The position numbers and the translations under genes were made by a program. Below the pieces are notes generated by a model that saw only the letters and a list, made by a program, of their open reading frames with translations, made no database searches and was not told the origin of the DNA. 64,000 nt of DNA from Variovorax sp. 54. GTDB lineage: Bacteria; Pseudomonadota; Gammaproteobacteria; Burkholderiales; Burkholderiaceae_C. Location of the stretch: positions 5,721,501-5,785,500 of the forward strand of contig NZ_PEFF01000001.1 in NCBI RefSeq assembly GCF_002754375.1. The letters are read 5' to 3'. Positions 38,668-45,929 of this stretch are shown here, in pieces; position 1 is the first letter of the stretch; each line of letters opens with the position of its first letter.

Positions 38668-40422
38668 ATGCATCGCTGCCCTTCTTTCGCAGGCCTCATC
38701 CGCCTGCTGCTTCGCACCACGGTCCTGTGGGCGCTCGCCGTGCTCGCGGCGCCCGCGCTGGCCGCCTACAACCAGAGCCTCACGCGCACGCTCGACGCCG
38801 GCCAGATCTACGGCAAGGTCGCGGCGAACAACACGCACGCCTTCCTGGGCATTCCCTTTGCGCAGCCGCCGGTCGGCAGCCTGCGCTGGCGCGCCCCGCA
38901 ACCGCCGCAGCCGTGGAGCGGCGCGCGTGCCGCGACCACGCTGGCCGGCATGTGCGCGCAGGTCGGCAACCCCTTCGGCGAGCCCGACCCGGCCACCTTC
39001 GGCCAGCCCGTGGGCACGGAAGACTGCCTCTACCTGAACGTGTGGCGCCCGAACTCCAGCGCCGAGAACCTGCCGGTGTTCTTCTGGATTCACGGCGGCA
39101 GCAACACGAAGGGCTCGGCGCGCGAGCCGGCCTACGACGGGGCCTACCTGGCGCAGAAGGCCAACATGGTGGTGGTCACCGTGCAGTACCGCATGGGCAT
39201 GCTGGGCTGGCTGAACCATCCGGCAATGAAGACCGGCAACGCGCTGGACGATTCGGGCAACTTCACCACGCTCGACCTGGTGCGCGCGCTCGACTGGGTG
39301 AAGGCCAACGCGCGGGCCTTCGGCGGCAACCCGGGGCAGGTGACGGTGGCGGGCCAGTCAGCAGGCTGCATCAACACCTGGGGCCTGCTGCAGTCGCCGC
39401 TGGCCGACGGCAAGTTCCACCGCGCGGTGTGCATGTCGGGCGTGCCCAACGCCTACCCGCCGGTGGTGGGCACGCTGGCGGCCGACTCGCTCATCGACAG
39501 CCTGCTGGTCGACACCGGCCGCGCCTCCACCGCGCTGCAGGCCGCGGCGCAGCGCCTGACCATGAGCCCCGCCGACATCGCCGCACTGCTGCGCGGTGCG
39601 AGCGCGGCGCAGATCATGAAGTTCACGCCCAGCCCCGTGGTGCCGGGCCACTTCACCGACGGCACGGTGATCCGCGCCAGCGGGCTGCCCGGCCTGCTCG
39701 CGGGCAATTACAACAAGATGCCACTGATGATCGGCTCGACGCACGACGAGGGCTCGTACTTCGCTTTCCTGTTCGGCATGGGCCAGCCCTCGCAGCAGGA
39801 GTTCTGGAACCTGACCAACTACGCGGCGCCCGGCACCGTCACCTTCAACCAGCTGATCAAGCCGGAGTTCCAGCCGATCTACACGCAGACCCATGAAGTG
39901 ATCAGTTACGCGCTGGACAACGTGATCGACAACGTGATCCGCGTGCTGCGCCTGCAGAACGGCGACATCTACCGCTACAACTACAACTGGGACGACACGC
40001 CGCAGCCCTGGAAGGACACCTTCGGCGCGTTCCACGGCATCGACGTGGCGGCGCTGTTCGGCAACTTCGTGACCGACGAGCCGAACTTCATGCGCTTTGC
40101 CTGGAGCCCCGCGAACGCGAGCAGCCGCAAGGCGCTGTCGGACAAATTCATCGGCCACACGGCGAGCTTTGCCCGCTACGGTGCACCGAGCCGCATGTTC
40201 GACGGCCAGACGACCTGGAACAACTGGACCAACTTCGTGTGCCTGCTGTGCAGCAAGCGGATGGTCTTCGACAACCAGCCGCGCATGTCGGCCGACGACT
40301 ATCTGTTCTTCTGGCCGCGTTACTCGCTGCTGTCGCCGCAGCAGCGCGAGTTTCTGTTCCAGCAGATCGACTTCAACGCGCTGCCCGACTCGGTCGATCC
40401 CTTGCGCAACGGCACACGCTGA
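38668..40422 (+). CDS. Secreted type B carboxylesterase
   Basis: Alpha/beta-hydrolase esterase of 584 residues with a signal peptide (hydrophobic core TTVLWALAVLAAPALA). The ATG at 38668 follows CGAGGAGACAACCGCC. Type B motifs: AFLGIPFAQPPVGSLRW, EDCLYLNVWRP, the oxyanion-hole segment FFWIHGGSN, and the nucleophile elbow GQSAGC with Ser231, where most relatives have GESAGG. A later histidine is expected in the region of TFGAFHGIDVAALFG. The Glu-to-Gln and Gly-to-Cys changes around the nucleophile are unusual. It could hydrolyse esters of aromatic or plant compounds; the substrate is not predictable. Confidence 0.92.
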   Translation: MHRCPSFAGLIRLLLRTTVLWALAVLAAPALAAYNQSLTRTLDAGQIYGKVAANNTHAFLGIPFAQPPVGSLRWRAPQPPQPWSGARAATTLAGMCAQVGNPFGEPDPATFGQPVGTEDCLYLNVWRPNSSAENLPVFFWIHGGSNTKGSAREPAYDGAYLAQKANMVVVTVQYRMGMLGWLNHPAMKTGNALDDSGNFTTLDLVRALDWVKANARAFGGNPGQVTVAGQSAGCINTWGLLQSPLADGKFHRAVCMSGVPNAYPPVVGTLAADSLIDSLLVDTGRASTALQAAAQRLTMSPADIAALLRGASAAQIMKFTPSPVVPGHFTDGTVIRASGLPGLLAGNYNKMPLMIGSTHDEGSYFAFLFGMGQPSQQEFWNLTNYAAPGTVTFNQLIKPEFQPIYTQTHEVISYALDNVIDNVIRVLRLQNGDIYRYNYNWDDTPQPWKDTFGAFHGIDVAALFGNFVTDEPNFMRFAWSPANASSRKALSDKFIGHTASFARYGAPSRMFDGQTTWNNWTNFVCLLCSKRMVFDNQPRMSADDYLFFWPRYSLLSPQQREFLFQQIDFNALPDSVDPLRNGTR

Positions 40423-40440
40423 ACCAGGTCAACGGGTTGT

Positions 40441-41073
40441 CTACTGGATGATCCCGTGGCGCACGGCATAGAGCACCAGCTCCGCCGTGCTGGCCACGCC
40501 CAGCTTGTCGAGGATGTTGCTGCGGTGCGTGCTCACGGTCTTCACGCTGATGAGCATCTCGTCGCCGATGGCCGTGAGCGACAGGCCCTTGAGCATCATG
40601 AGCATGATCTGGTGCTCGCGCACGGTGAGCCGCTGGTGCGCGGGGCGGTCGTCGCGGCCTTCGAGCTGGCCGCTGACCTGCGAAGCGGCGCGCGCGCTGA
40701 GGTACTGGCCGCCGGCCGCCACGCAGCGGATCGCGCGCACCAGCTCGGCGGGCTCCGCATCTTTCGCGATGTAGCCGCGCGCGCCGGCCTGGATGGCGAC
40801 CAGTGCGTACTGTTCCTCGGCGTACATCGACAGCATGAGCACCGGCAGCGCGGGCTGCGCGGCACGCATCGAGGCCAGCACCTCCAGGCCGTTGCGGCCT
40901 TCCATGTTGATGTCGAGCAGCACCACGTCGAAGCGGCGCTGGCGCACGAGCTCGAGCGCCTCGGCGCCGTTGGCGGCCTCGGCGGTGGTGCGCAGGTCGG
41001 TCTCGTCGAGCAGCAGGCGCTGAAGCCCCGAGCGGAAGATCGTGTGGTCGTCGACCATCAGGATGTCGATCAT
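40441..41073 (-). CDS. NarL-type response regulator paired with a PAS histidine kinase
   Basis: A 210-residue regulator. The receiver domain starts ILMVDDHTIFRSGLQ, with the phosphoacceptor in VVLLDINMEGRNGLEV and a switch region in VLMLSMYAEEQYA. The C-terminal LuxR domain is LTVREHQIMLMMLKGLSLTAI with the recognition helix in SVKTVSTHRSNILDKLG. The ATG overlaps the kinase stop (ATGA), confirming a cognate two-component pair. Likely targets are the divergent binding-protein gene at 42332 or the neighbouring esterase. Confidence 0.94.
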   Translation of the reverse strand: MIDILMVDDHTIFRSGLQRLLLDETDLRTTAEAANGAEALELVRQRRFDVVLLDINMEGRNGLEVLASMRAAQPALPVLMLSMYAEEQYALVAIQAGARGYIAKDAEPAELVRAIRCVAAGGQYLSARAASQVSGQLEGRDDRPAHQRLTVREHQIMLMMLKGLSLTAIGDEMLISVKTVSTHRSNILDKLGVASTAELVLYAVRHGIIQ

Positions 41074-42131
41074 GCGGCGCCGCTTTCCTGGTGCAGCGGC
41101 ACGCTCAGCGCGAGCCGCGTGCCCGCGCCGGGCGCCGAGCGGATGTGCAGCTCGCCGCCGATCTCGCGTGCGCGCTCGCGCATGCTCAACAGGCCCAGCG
41201 CGCTGCCCTCGGGCGCATCGGCGTCGAAGCCGCAGCCGTCGTCGTGCAGCACGAGTTGCAGGCGCTCGCCGTCCACGCGCAGCCGCACGTCGACGTGCTG
41301 TGCGTTCGAGTGGCGCGAGATGTTGGTCAGGCCTTCCTGGAAGATGCGGTAGACCGCCGTCGCATGCTTGGGCGCGAGGCGCAGCGCGGGCGCATCGGCG
41401 TCCAGCGAATGCGGCACGCCCGAGCGGCGGGTGAAGGCCTGCAGCTCGTTTGCAAGCGCCACCGACAGGTCGAGATGGTCGAGCGCGCTGGGGCGCAGCG
41501 CCTCGGAGATCTGCTTCACCGTGTCGATGGTCTGCTGCGTGAGCGCGATCAGGTCCTGCGTGAGCGCCTGCACCTCGGCGTTGTCGGCGCGGCGCTTGAT
41601 GCGCGTGGCGTCCATCTTGATCGAGGTCAGCATGCCGCCGAGCACGTCGTGCACATCGCGCGACAGCGCCAGCCGTTGCTCTTCGAGCTTGTTGGCGGTG
41701 TAGGCGGCCAGGGCCTGCAGCTGCTCGCGCGAGCGCTGGCGTTCTTCCTCGTGGCGCACGCGGTCGGTCACGTCGACGCCCACGCCCATCACGGCGGGAC
41801 GGCCACGGTACATGATGCGCGAGCCGTGCACTTCGACGAAGCGCACGCGGCCGTCGCGGTGCAGGCCGCGCGTGATGAAGTGCATGCTCGGCGGACGGCC
41901 CTCCAGGCGCGTGCGGATGCGCGAGCGCACGACCTCGAGAAAGTCGGGCGGCACGATCTGCGCGAGCGACATGCCGGTCGCTTCTTCGGCCGTGTAGCCC
42001 GCGATGCCGGCCCAGGTCGCGTTGCAGTACACGAAGCGGTCGTCCTGGATCACGTAGATGCCCGCGACCATCTGTTCCACGATGGTGTCGAAGGGAATGT
42101 CCGGCAGGCGCTCGGGTGCGGGATCGGTCAT
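41070..42131 (-). CDS. Soluble PAS-domain histidine kinase (NarX/DegS class)
   Basis: A 353-residue kinase without membrane helices. The ATG at 42131 (MTDPAPERLP) is chosen; in-frame alternatives lie up to 26 codons further out. A PAS domain covers about 15-135 (MVAGIYVIQDDRFVYCN, GYTAEEATGM, DGRVRFVEVHGSR). The HisKA_3 phosphoacceptor is His161 in LSRDVHDVLGGML. The ATPase domain has YRIFQEGLTNISRHSNA, HDDGCGFD and ALGLLSMRERAREIGG. The PAS core might sense a small molecule, haem or redox change. The cytoplasmic location makes the adjacent periplasmic binding protein an indirect partner at best. Confidence 0.93.
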   Translation of the reverse strand: MTDPAPERLPDIPFDTIVEQMVAGIYVIQDDRFVYCNATWAGIAGYTAEEATGMSLAQIVPPDFLEVVRSRIRTRLEGRPPSMHFITRGLHRDGRVRFVEVHGSRIMYRGRPAVMGVGVDVTDRVRHEEERQRSREQLQALAAYTANKLEEQRLALSRDVHDVLGGMLTSIKMDATRIKRRADNAEVQALTQDLIALTQQTIDTVKQISEALRPSALDHLDLSVALANELQAFTRRSGVPHSLDADAPALRLAPKHATAVYRIFQEGLTNISRHSNAQHVDVRLRVDGERLQLVLHDDGCGFDADAPEGSALGLLSMRERAREIGGELHIRSAPGAGTRLALSVPLHQESGAA

Positions 42132-42331
42132 GGGGTGGGCGGTGGCGCGCTGCATGATAGGACGCGGGCCGCGCCACGCACCCCGCGCCCGAGGGTTTGC
42201 GAGCAGCACGGTTCCCCGTAGCGTCGCCCGGAAATGTCCGATGGCCGCCGCGCACGGTGCGCCGCCAAGATCGGGGCCCGCCTGCTTCAGGCTGCCCCAT
42301 GGCCGGCGCTACCGGCAAGGACGACACCACG

Positions 42332-43450
42332 ATGGTCTACCGCTGGCTTGCGCTTCTGGGTCTTCTCTTTCTCGGACTGCCGGGCCGCGCCGACGAGATC
42401 GTGGTGGGGCAGTCGCTGCCGCTGAGCGGGCCGCTCGGCGAGGCCGGGCGCAACGTGAAGGACGGCATCGACGCCTACCTGGCGCGCGTGCAGCGCGACG
42501 GCCTGCTCGGGCGACACAAGCTGGTGTGGCGCGCGCTGGACGACGGCTACTCGGTGGAGCGCCACACGCAGAACATCCGGCAACTGGTGGTGCAGGACAA
42601 GGTCGATGCGCTGGGCCTGTCGGCCGGCACTTCGCACATCGACGCGGCGTACCCGACGATGCGGGAGGCGGGCACGCCGCTGATCGGTGCGATGACCGGC
42701 GCCTCGGCGCTGCACGGCGCGCAGCGTGCGCTCATCTACCACCTGCGCGCGAGCTACGCCGACGAGGTGCGGCAACTGGTCGCGCAGGCGGTGTCGGTGC
42801 GGCAGCGGCGCGCGTTCGCGGTCTGGCAGGACGACGGGCTGGGGCGCGACGCGTTCGCGGCGCTGGAGGCCGCGCTGCGCGGCGCGGGCATCGAACTCGT
42901 GGGGCAGCAGGGCGTGGCGCTGGCGCAGATGGACGGCGCCGCAGTGGCCGCGAGCGTGCGTGCGGCGAAGCCCGATGCGCTGTTCGCGTTGTGCGTGACG
43001 CCGTGTGGGGTGAAGCTGTTGTCGGGGCTGGCGGCGGAGAGTGGCATCACACGGCCGACGCCGTACATGCTCTCGATCGTCAACGGCGAGGCGCTCGCGA
43101 AGAGCGTCGGGCCTGCGGCGCGTGGCACCGTGATCTCGCAGGTCATGCCCAACCCGCGCCTGGCAACGTCGCCGCTGGTGCAGCGCTACCAGCAGGACAT
43201 GCGCAGCCACATGGGCCGCGACGAGTTCAGCTACTTTTCGCTGGAAGGGTACGTGGTGGCGATGGTGACGGTGGAGGCGGCGCGCACCGCGCTGGCCGCT
43301 TCACCACGCCGCTCGATGCAGGACGCCATGAAGCTGATGCTGCGGCGTGAGATCGAGGGGATTCCGGTGTCGGGCGGTGACGACCCTGGGGTGCGCCCGC
43401 ATCCGGTGACGTTGTCGATGATTGGCAACGGCGGACGGCTCATCCACTGA
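42332..43450 (+). CDS. Branched-chain-amino-acid/urea-type ABC substrate-binding protein (orphan)
   Basis: Periplasmic binding protein of 372 residues with signal peptide MVYRWLALLGLLFLGLPGRA. The mature chain begins IVVGQSLPLSGPLGEAGRNVKDGID, the LivK/Peripla_BP_6 start. Other motifs are DDGYSVERHTQNIRQLV and the C-terminal YFSLEGYVVAMVTVEAARTA. No permease or ATPase genes are adjacent. It is divergent from a two-component pair, an arrangement that suggests signal detection or regulated scavenging. An in-frame ATG eleven codons upstream would spoil the signal peptide start. Confidence 0.9.
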   Translation: MVYRWLALLGLLFLGLPGRADEIVVGQSLPLSGPLGEAGRNVKDGIDAYLARVQRDGLLGRHKLVWRALDDGYSVERHTQNIRQLVVQDKVDALGLSAGTSHIDAAYPTMREAGTPLIGAMTGASALHGAQRALIYHLRASYADEVRQLVAQAVSVRQRRAFAVWQDDGLGRDAFAALEAALRGAGIELVGQQGVALAQMDGAAVAASVRAAKPDALFALCVTPCGVKLLSGLAAESGITRPTPYMLSIVNGEALAKSVGPAARGTVISQVMPNPRLATSPLVQRYQQDMRSHMGRDEFSYFSLEGYVVAMVTVEAARTALAASPRRSMQDAMKLMLRREIEGIPVSGGDDPGVRPHPVTLSMIGNGGRLIH

Positions 43451-43475
43451 AGGCGCGAATAAACCTACTGCGCGT

Positions 43476-43541
43476 CCCGATCTCGCATCTGCGGTCCTCA
43501 CCGTACGGGTGTACGGTTCCGGTCCTCGATGCGACCTCGGG
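43476..43541. repeat. Long imperfect hairpin element between convergent genes
   Basis: A 66-base two-tier inverted repeat. The outer arms CCCGATCTCGCATC (43476-43489) and GATGCGACCTCGGG (43528-43541) match at 12 of 14 positions. The inner arms ACCGTAC and GTACGGT (43500-43506 and 43511-43517) are perfect with a GGGT loop. CGGTCCTC occurs twice as a direct repeat between the tiers. It lies between two convergent genes without a T-run, so it may be a dispersed repeat and not a simple terminator. Confidence 0.7.
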
Positions 43542-43594
43542 CCGCTCGCTACGGTTTCTTCACGCCTTCAGAGACCGAGCCGCCCGAAAGAAGA

Positions 43595-44053
43595 TCAACC
43601 GATCTCTGCGATCAGCTCGATCTCGACGCAAGCACCCATCGGGATCTGTGCCACGCCGAAGGCGCTGCGTGCATGCGCGCCCTTTTCGGGGCCGAACACT
43701 TCGGCGAAGAACTCGCTGGCACCGTTGGTCACCAGGTGCTGTTCGGTGAAGGTGCCGACCGAGTTCACGAGGCTCATCACCTTGACGATGCGCTTGACCT
43801 TGTTGAGGTCGCCCACGGCCGCGTGCAGCGTGCCGAGCAGGTCGATGGCAATGGCGCGTGCGGCCTGCTTGCCTTCGTCGGTGCCGATGTTGGCGCCGAG
43901 CTGGCCGACCCAGACCTTGCCGTCCTTCTTGGCGATGTGGCCCGACAGGAACACGAGGTTGCCGGTCTGCACGAAGGGCACGTAGGCGGCGGCGGGTGCG
44001 GAAACCGGGGGCAGGGAAATGCCGAGGCTGGAAAGCTTGTCGTAAACGCTCAT
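43595..44053 (-). CDS. RidA/YjgF-family protein
   Basis: A 152-residue member of the RidA superfamily, whose archetypes deaminate reactive enamine/imine intermediates. It starts MSVYDKLSSLGISLPPVSAP. The chain contains GNLVFLSGHIAKKDGKVWVGQLG, ARAIAIDLLGTLHAAVGDLNKV and RSAFGVAQIPMGACVEIELIA. In canonical RidA the catalytic arginine lies in a TR..VEV-like C-terminal strand (…ARSAVGVA-type); here RSAFGVAQIP retains the arginine. Length and N-terminal extension fit the longer YjgH/Rid subgroups. The start overlaps the transglutaminase stop (ATGA-type), so it is the last gene of that operon. Confidence 0.92.
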   Translation of the reverse strand: MSVYDKLSSLGISLPPVSAPAAAYVPFVQTGNLVFLSGHIAKKDGKVWVGQLGANIGTDEGKQAARAIAIDLLGTLHAAVGDLNKVKRIVKVMSLVNSVGTFTEQHLVTNGASEFFAEVFGPEKGAHARSAFGVAQIPMGACVEIELIAEIG

Positions 44054-45042
44054 GGAGACTCCTGATCTGGGGATGATGATGACGATGACGGGGGTGATTG
44101 TGTCTGTGTTTGCGCCGGCGACTGCGGCAACGCGACCACTTCCCCCACGGGTTGCACGGTCACGCCGACATGCAGCGTGTGGCGCGCGCCGCCATGCAGT
44201 ACGCCGCGCATCGGCGAGACGTCGGAGTAGTCGCGCCCGATGGCGAGCGTGACGTAGTCCTCGCCGGGCTGGCGGCCGTTGGTGGGGTCGAAGTCGGCCC
44301 ATCCACCCACGCTCTCGGGGCCTTCGCCCTCGCCGGGCAAATACACCGACACCCACGCATGCGAGGCGTCGGCGCCCACCAGGCGCGGCTGGCCCGGCGG
44401 GGGCTGCGTGAGCAGGTAGCCGCTCACGTAGCGCGCCGGCAGGCCCATGGCGCGAAAGCACGCGATGAGGATGTGGGCGAAGTCCTGGCACACACCCTTG
44501 CGTTGCGCCAAGGCATCGACGGCGGGGGTGTTGATCTCGGTGCTGTCGGCGTCGTAGGCGAAGTCGCGGTACATGCGCTCGGTGAGGTCCATCGCCACGT
44601 CGAAGGTGGGACGCTCGGGCGCGAAGCTGGCGCGCGCGTAGGCAACGAAGTCGTCGTGGCGCGGCACATACGGCGAGGGAAACACGAACTCCGAAGCAGG
44701 GTCGAACGGCGCGTCCTTGCGAAAGCGGAAGCGCTCGCGCACGGTCTCCCAGGGCAGCTCGCGCGCCACGGCGGGCGAGAGCACGGGCGCCGAGGTTTTC
44801 ACGACGCTCTCGGCCGTGACGATGAGGTGGTCGTGCGTGGCCTCGAGCGCGAAGAAGGCGCGCGTGTTGCCGTACAGGTCGGGCACCTCGCTGCGCTGCG
44901 CGGGCGCGGGGTCGATCGTGAGCTGGTGGCTCACGAGCTCCTGCGACGCGGTGGCCAGCGGACGCAGGTGCGCCAGGTGCTGCGCCGTCTCGACCGCCGG
45001 CGCGTACGCGTATCGCGTTTCGTGGGTGACGTGCAGCAGCAT
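44050..45042 (-). CDS. Transglutaminase-fold protease-like protein (bacterial transglutaminase N-domain type)
   Basis: A 330-residue cytoplasmic protein: no signal peptide. An N-terminal beta domain starts MLLHVTHETRYAYAPAVETAQH. The papain-like core has the catalytic triad: Cys185 in RKGVCQDFAH, His in DASHAWVSVYLP, and Asp in WADFDPTNGRQPGEDYV. Proteins of this type accompany circularly permuted ATP-grasp and alpha-E proteins in many bacteria and are thought to act as peptidases or amide-exchange enzymes. The final 25 residues are a Gln/Thr/Ser-rich tail (QTQTQSPPSSSSSS). It lies 19 bases downstream of a binding-lipoprotein gene. Confidence 0.9.
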   Translation of the reverse strand: MLLHVTHETRYAYAPAVETAQHLAHLRPLATASQELVSHQLTIDPAPAQRSEVPDLYGNTRAFFALEATHDHLIVTAESVVKTSAPVLSPAVARELPWETVRERFRFRKDAPFDPASEFVFPSPYVPRHDDFVAYARASFAPERPTFDVAMDLTERMYRDFAYDADSTEINTPAVDALAQRKGVCQDFAHILIACFRAMGLPARYVSGYLLTQPPPGQPRLVGADASHAWVSVYLPGEGEGPESVGGWADFDPTNGRQPGEDYVTLAIGRDYSDVSPMRGVLHGGARHTLHVGVTVQPVGEVVALPQSPAQTQTQSPPSSSSSSPDQESP

Positions 45043-45061
45043 CGCGCGGCTCGCTGTTTAC

Positions 45062-45883
45062 CTACTTGGACTCGGCGCCGAAGTGCGAGGCGTAGATCTT
45101 CGCGTAGGTGCCGTCGGCCTTGATGTCGGCCAGGCCCTTGTCGATCTTCGCCAGCAGTTCGGCGTTGCCCTTCTTCACGGCGATGCCGTACTGCTCGGCC
45201 GAGAAGCCGGCGTCGCTCACGGTCTTGAAGCCGCCGCCCGGGTTGTTGGCCAGGTAGTGCGCCACCACGCCGTTGTCGGCCACCACGGCCTGCACGCCGC
45301 CGGCTTCGAGTTCCTTGAGCGCCAGCGGCGTCGATTCGAAGCGCTTGATGTCGGTGCTCGACTTGCCGAGCAGCTTGCCCACCACCTCGTCGCCGGTGGT
45401 GCCGTTCTGCACGCCGACCTTGAGCTTCTTGATGTCGTCGAACTTCGCGACCGTCGAATCGCTCTTCACCGCAATGAGCTGGCGGGCCTCGAAGTAGGGC
45501 TGCGAGAAGTCCATCGTCTGGCGGCGCTCGGGCGTGATCGTGATGGCCGACACCAGCAGGTCGCGGTCGCCCAGGTCGAGCGTGTTGAAGATGCCTTCCC
45601 ATGGCGTGTTGACGAACTTCACCTCGATGCCGGCCTTCTGCGCAACGGCCTTCACCACGTCGATGTCGAAGCCCACGACCTCGCCCTTTTCATTCTGCGA
45701 TTCGAAGGGCGTGTAGGCCGCGTCGGTGCCGACGACCAGCACGCGCGGCGCGGCAGCGGGCGGCGGTGCCGAAGCGGCCGCGGGCGCGGCGGATTCCTGC
45801 TTGCCGCAACCGGCGAGCGCGAGGCCGACCAGGAGGCTGGCGGCGGTCAGTATGAGACGGCGGTTGAGGGCGATGCCTGACAT
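45062..45883 (-). CDS. Family 3 solute-binding lipoprotein inside the ATP-grasp/transglutaminase operon
   Basis: A 273-residue amino-acid-type binding protein. The leader ends in the lipobox LALAGC, followed by an Ala/Pro-rich tether. The SBP_bac_3 core shows LVVGTDAAYTPFESQNEKGEVVGFDIDVV (as LVVGTDAAYTPFESQNEKGE), ITITPERRQTMDFSQPYFEA, LKVGVQNGTTGDEVV and the C-terminal KIDKGLADIKADGTYAKIY. Ribosome-binding site GGAGG lies before the ATG at 45883. It has no cognate permease here. Its position between the transglutaminase and the fused ATP-grasp/alpha-E protein suggests that it delivers or senses an amino acid used by that system. Confidence 0.93.
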   Translation of the reverse strand: MSGIALNRRLILTAASLLVGLALAGCGKQESAAPAAASAPPPAAAPRVLVVGTDAAYTPFESQNEKGEVVGFDIDVVKAVAQKAGIEVKFVNTPWEGIFNTLDLGDRDLLVSAITITPERRQTMDFSQPYFEARQLIAVKSDSTVAKFDDIKKLKVGVQNGTTGDEVVGKLLGKSSTDIKRFESTPLALKELEAGGVQAVVADNGVVAHYLANNPGGGFKTVSDAGFSAEQYGIAVKKGNAELLAKIDKGLADIKADGTYAKIYASHFGAESK

Positions 45884-45929
45884 GGAAATGCCTCCTTCGA
45901 AATATCGTTGTATGTGTGTGTCTGCGGAA

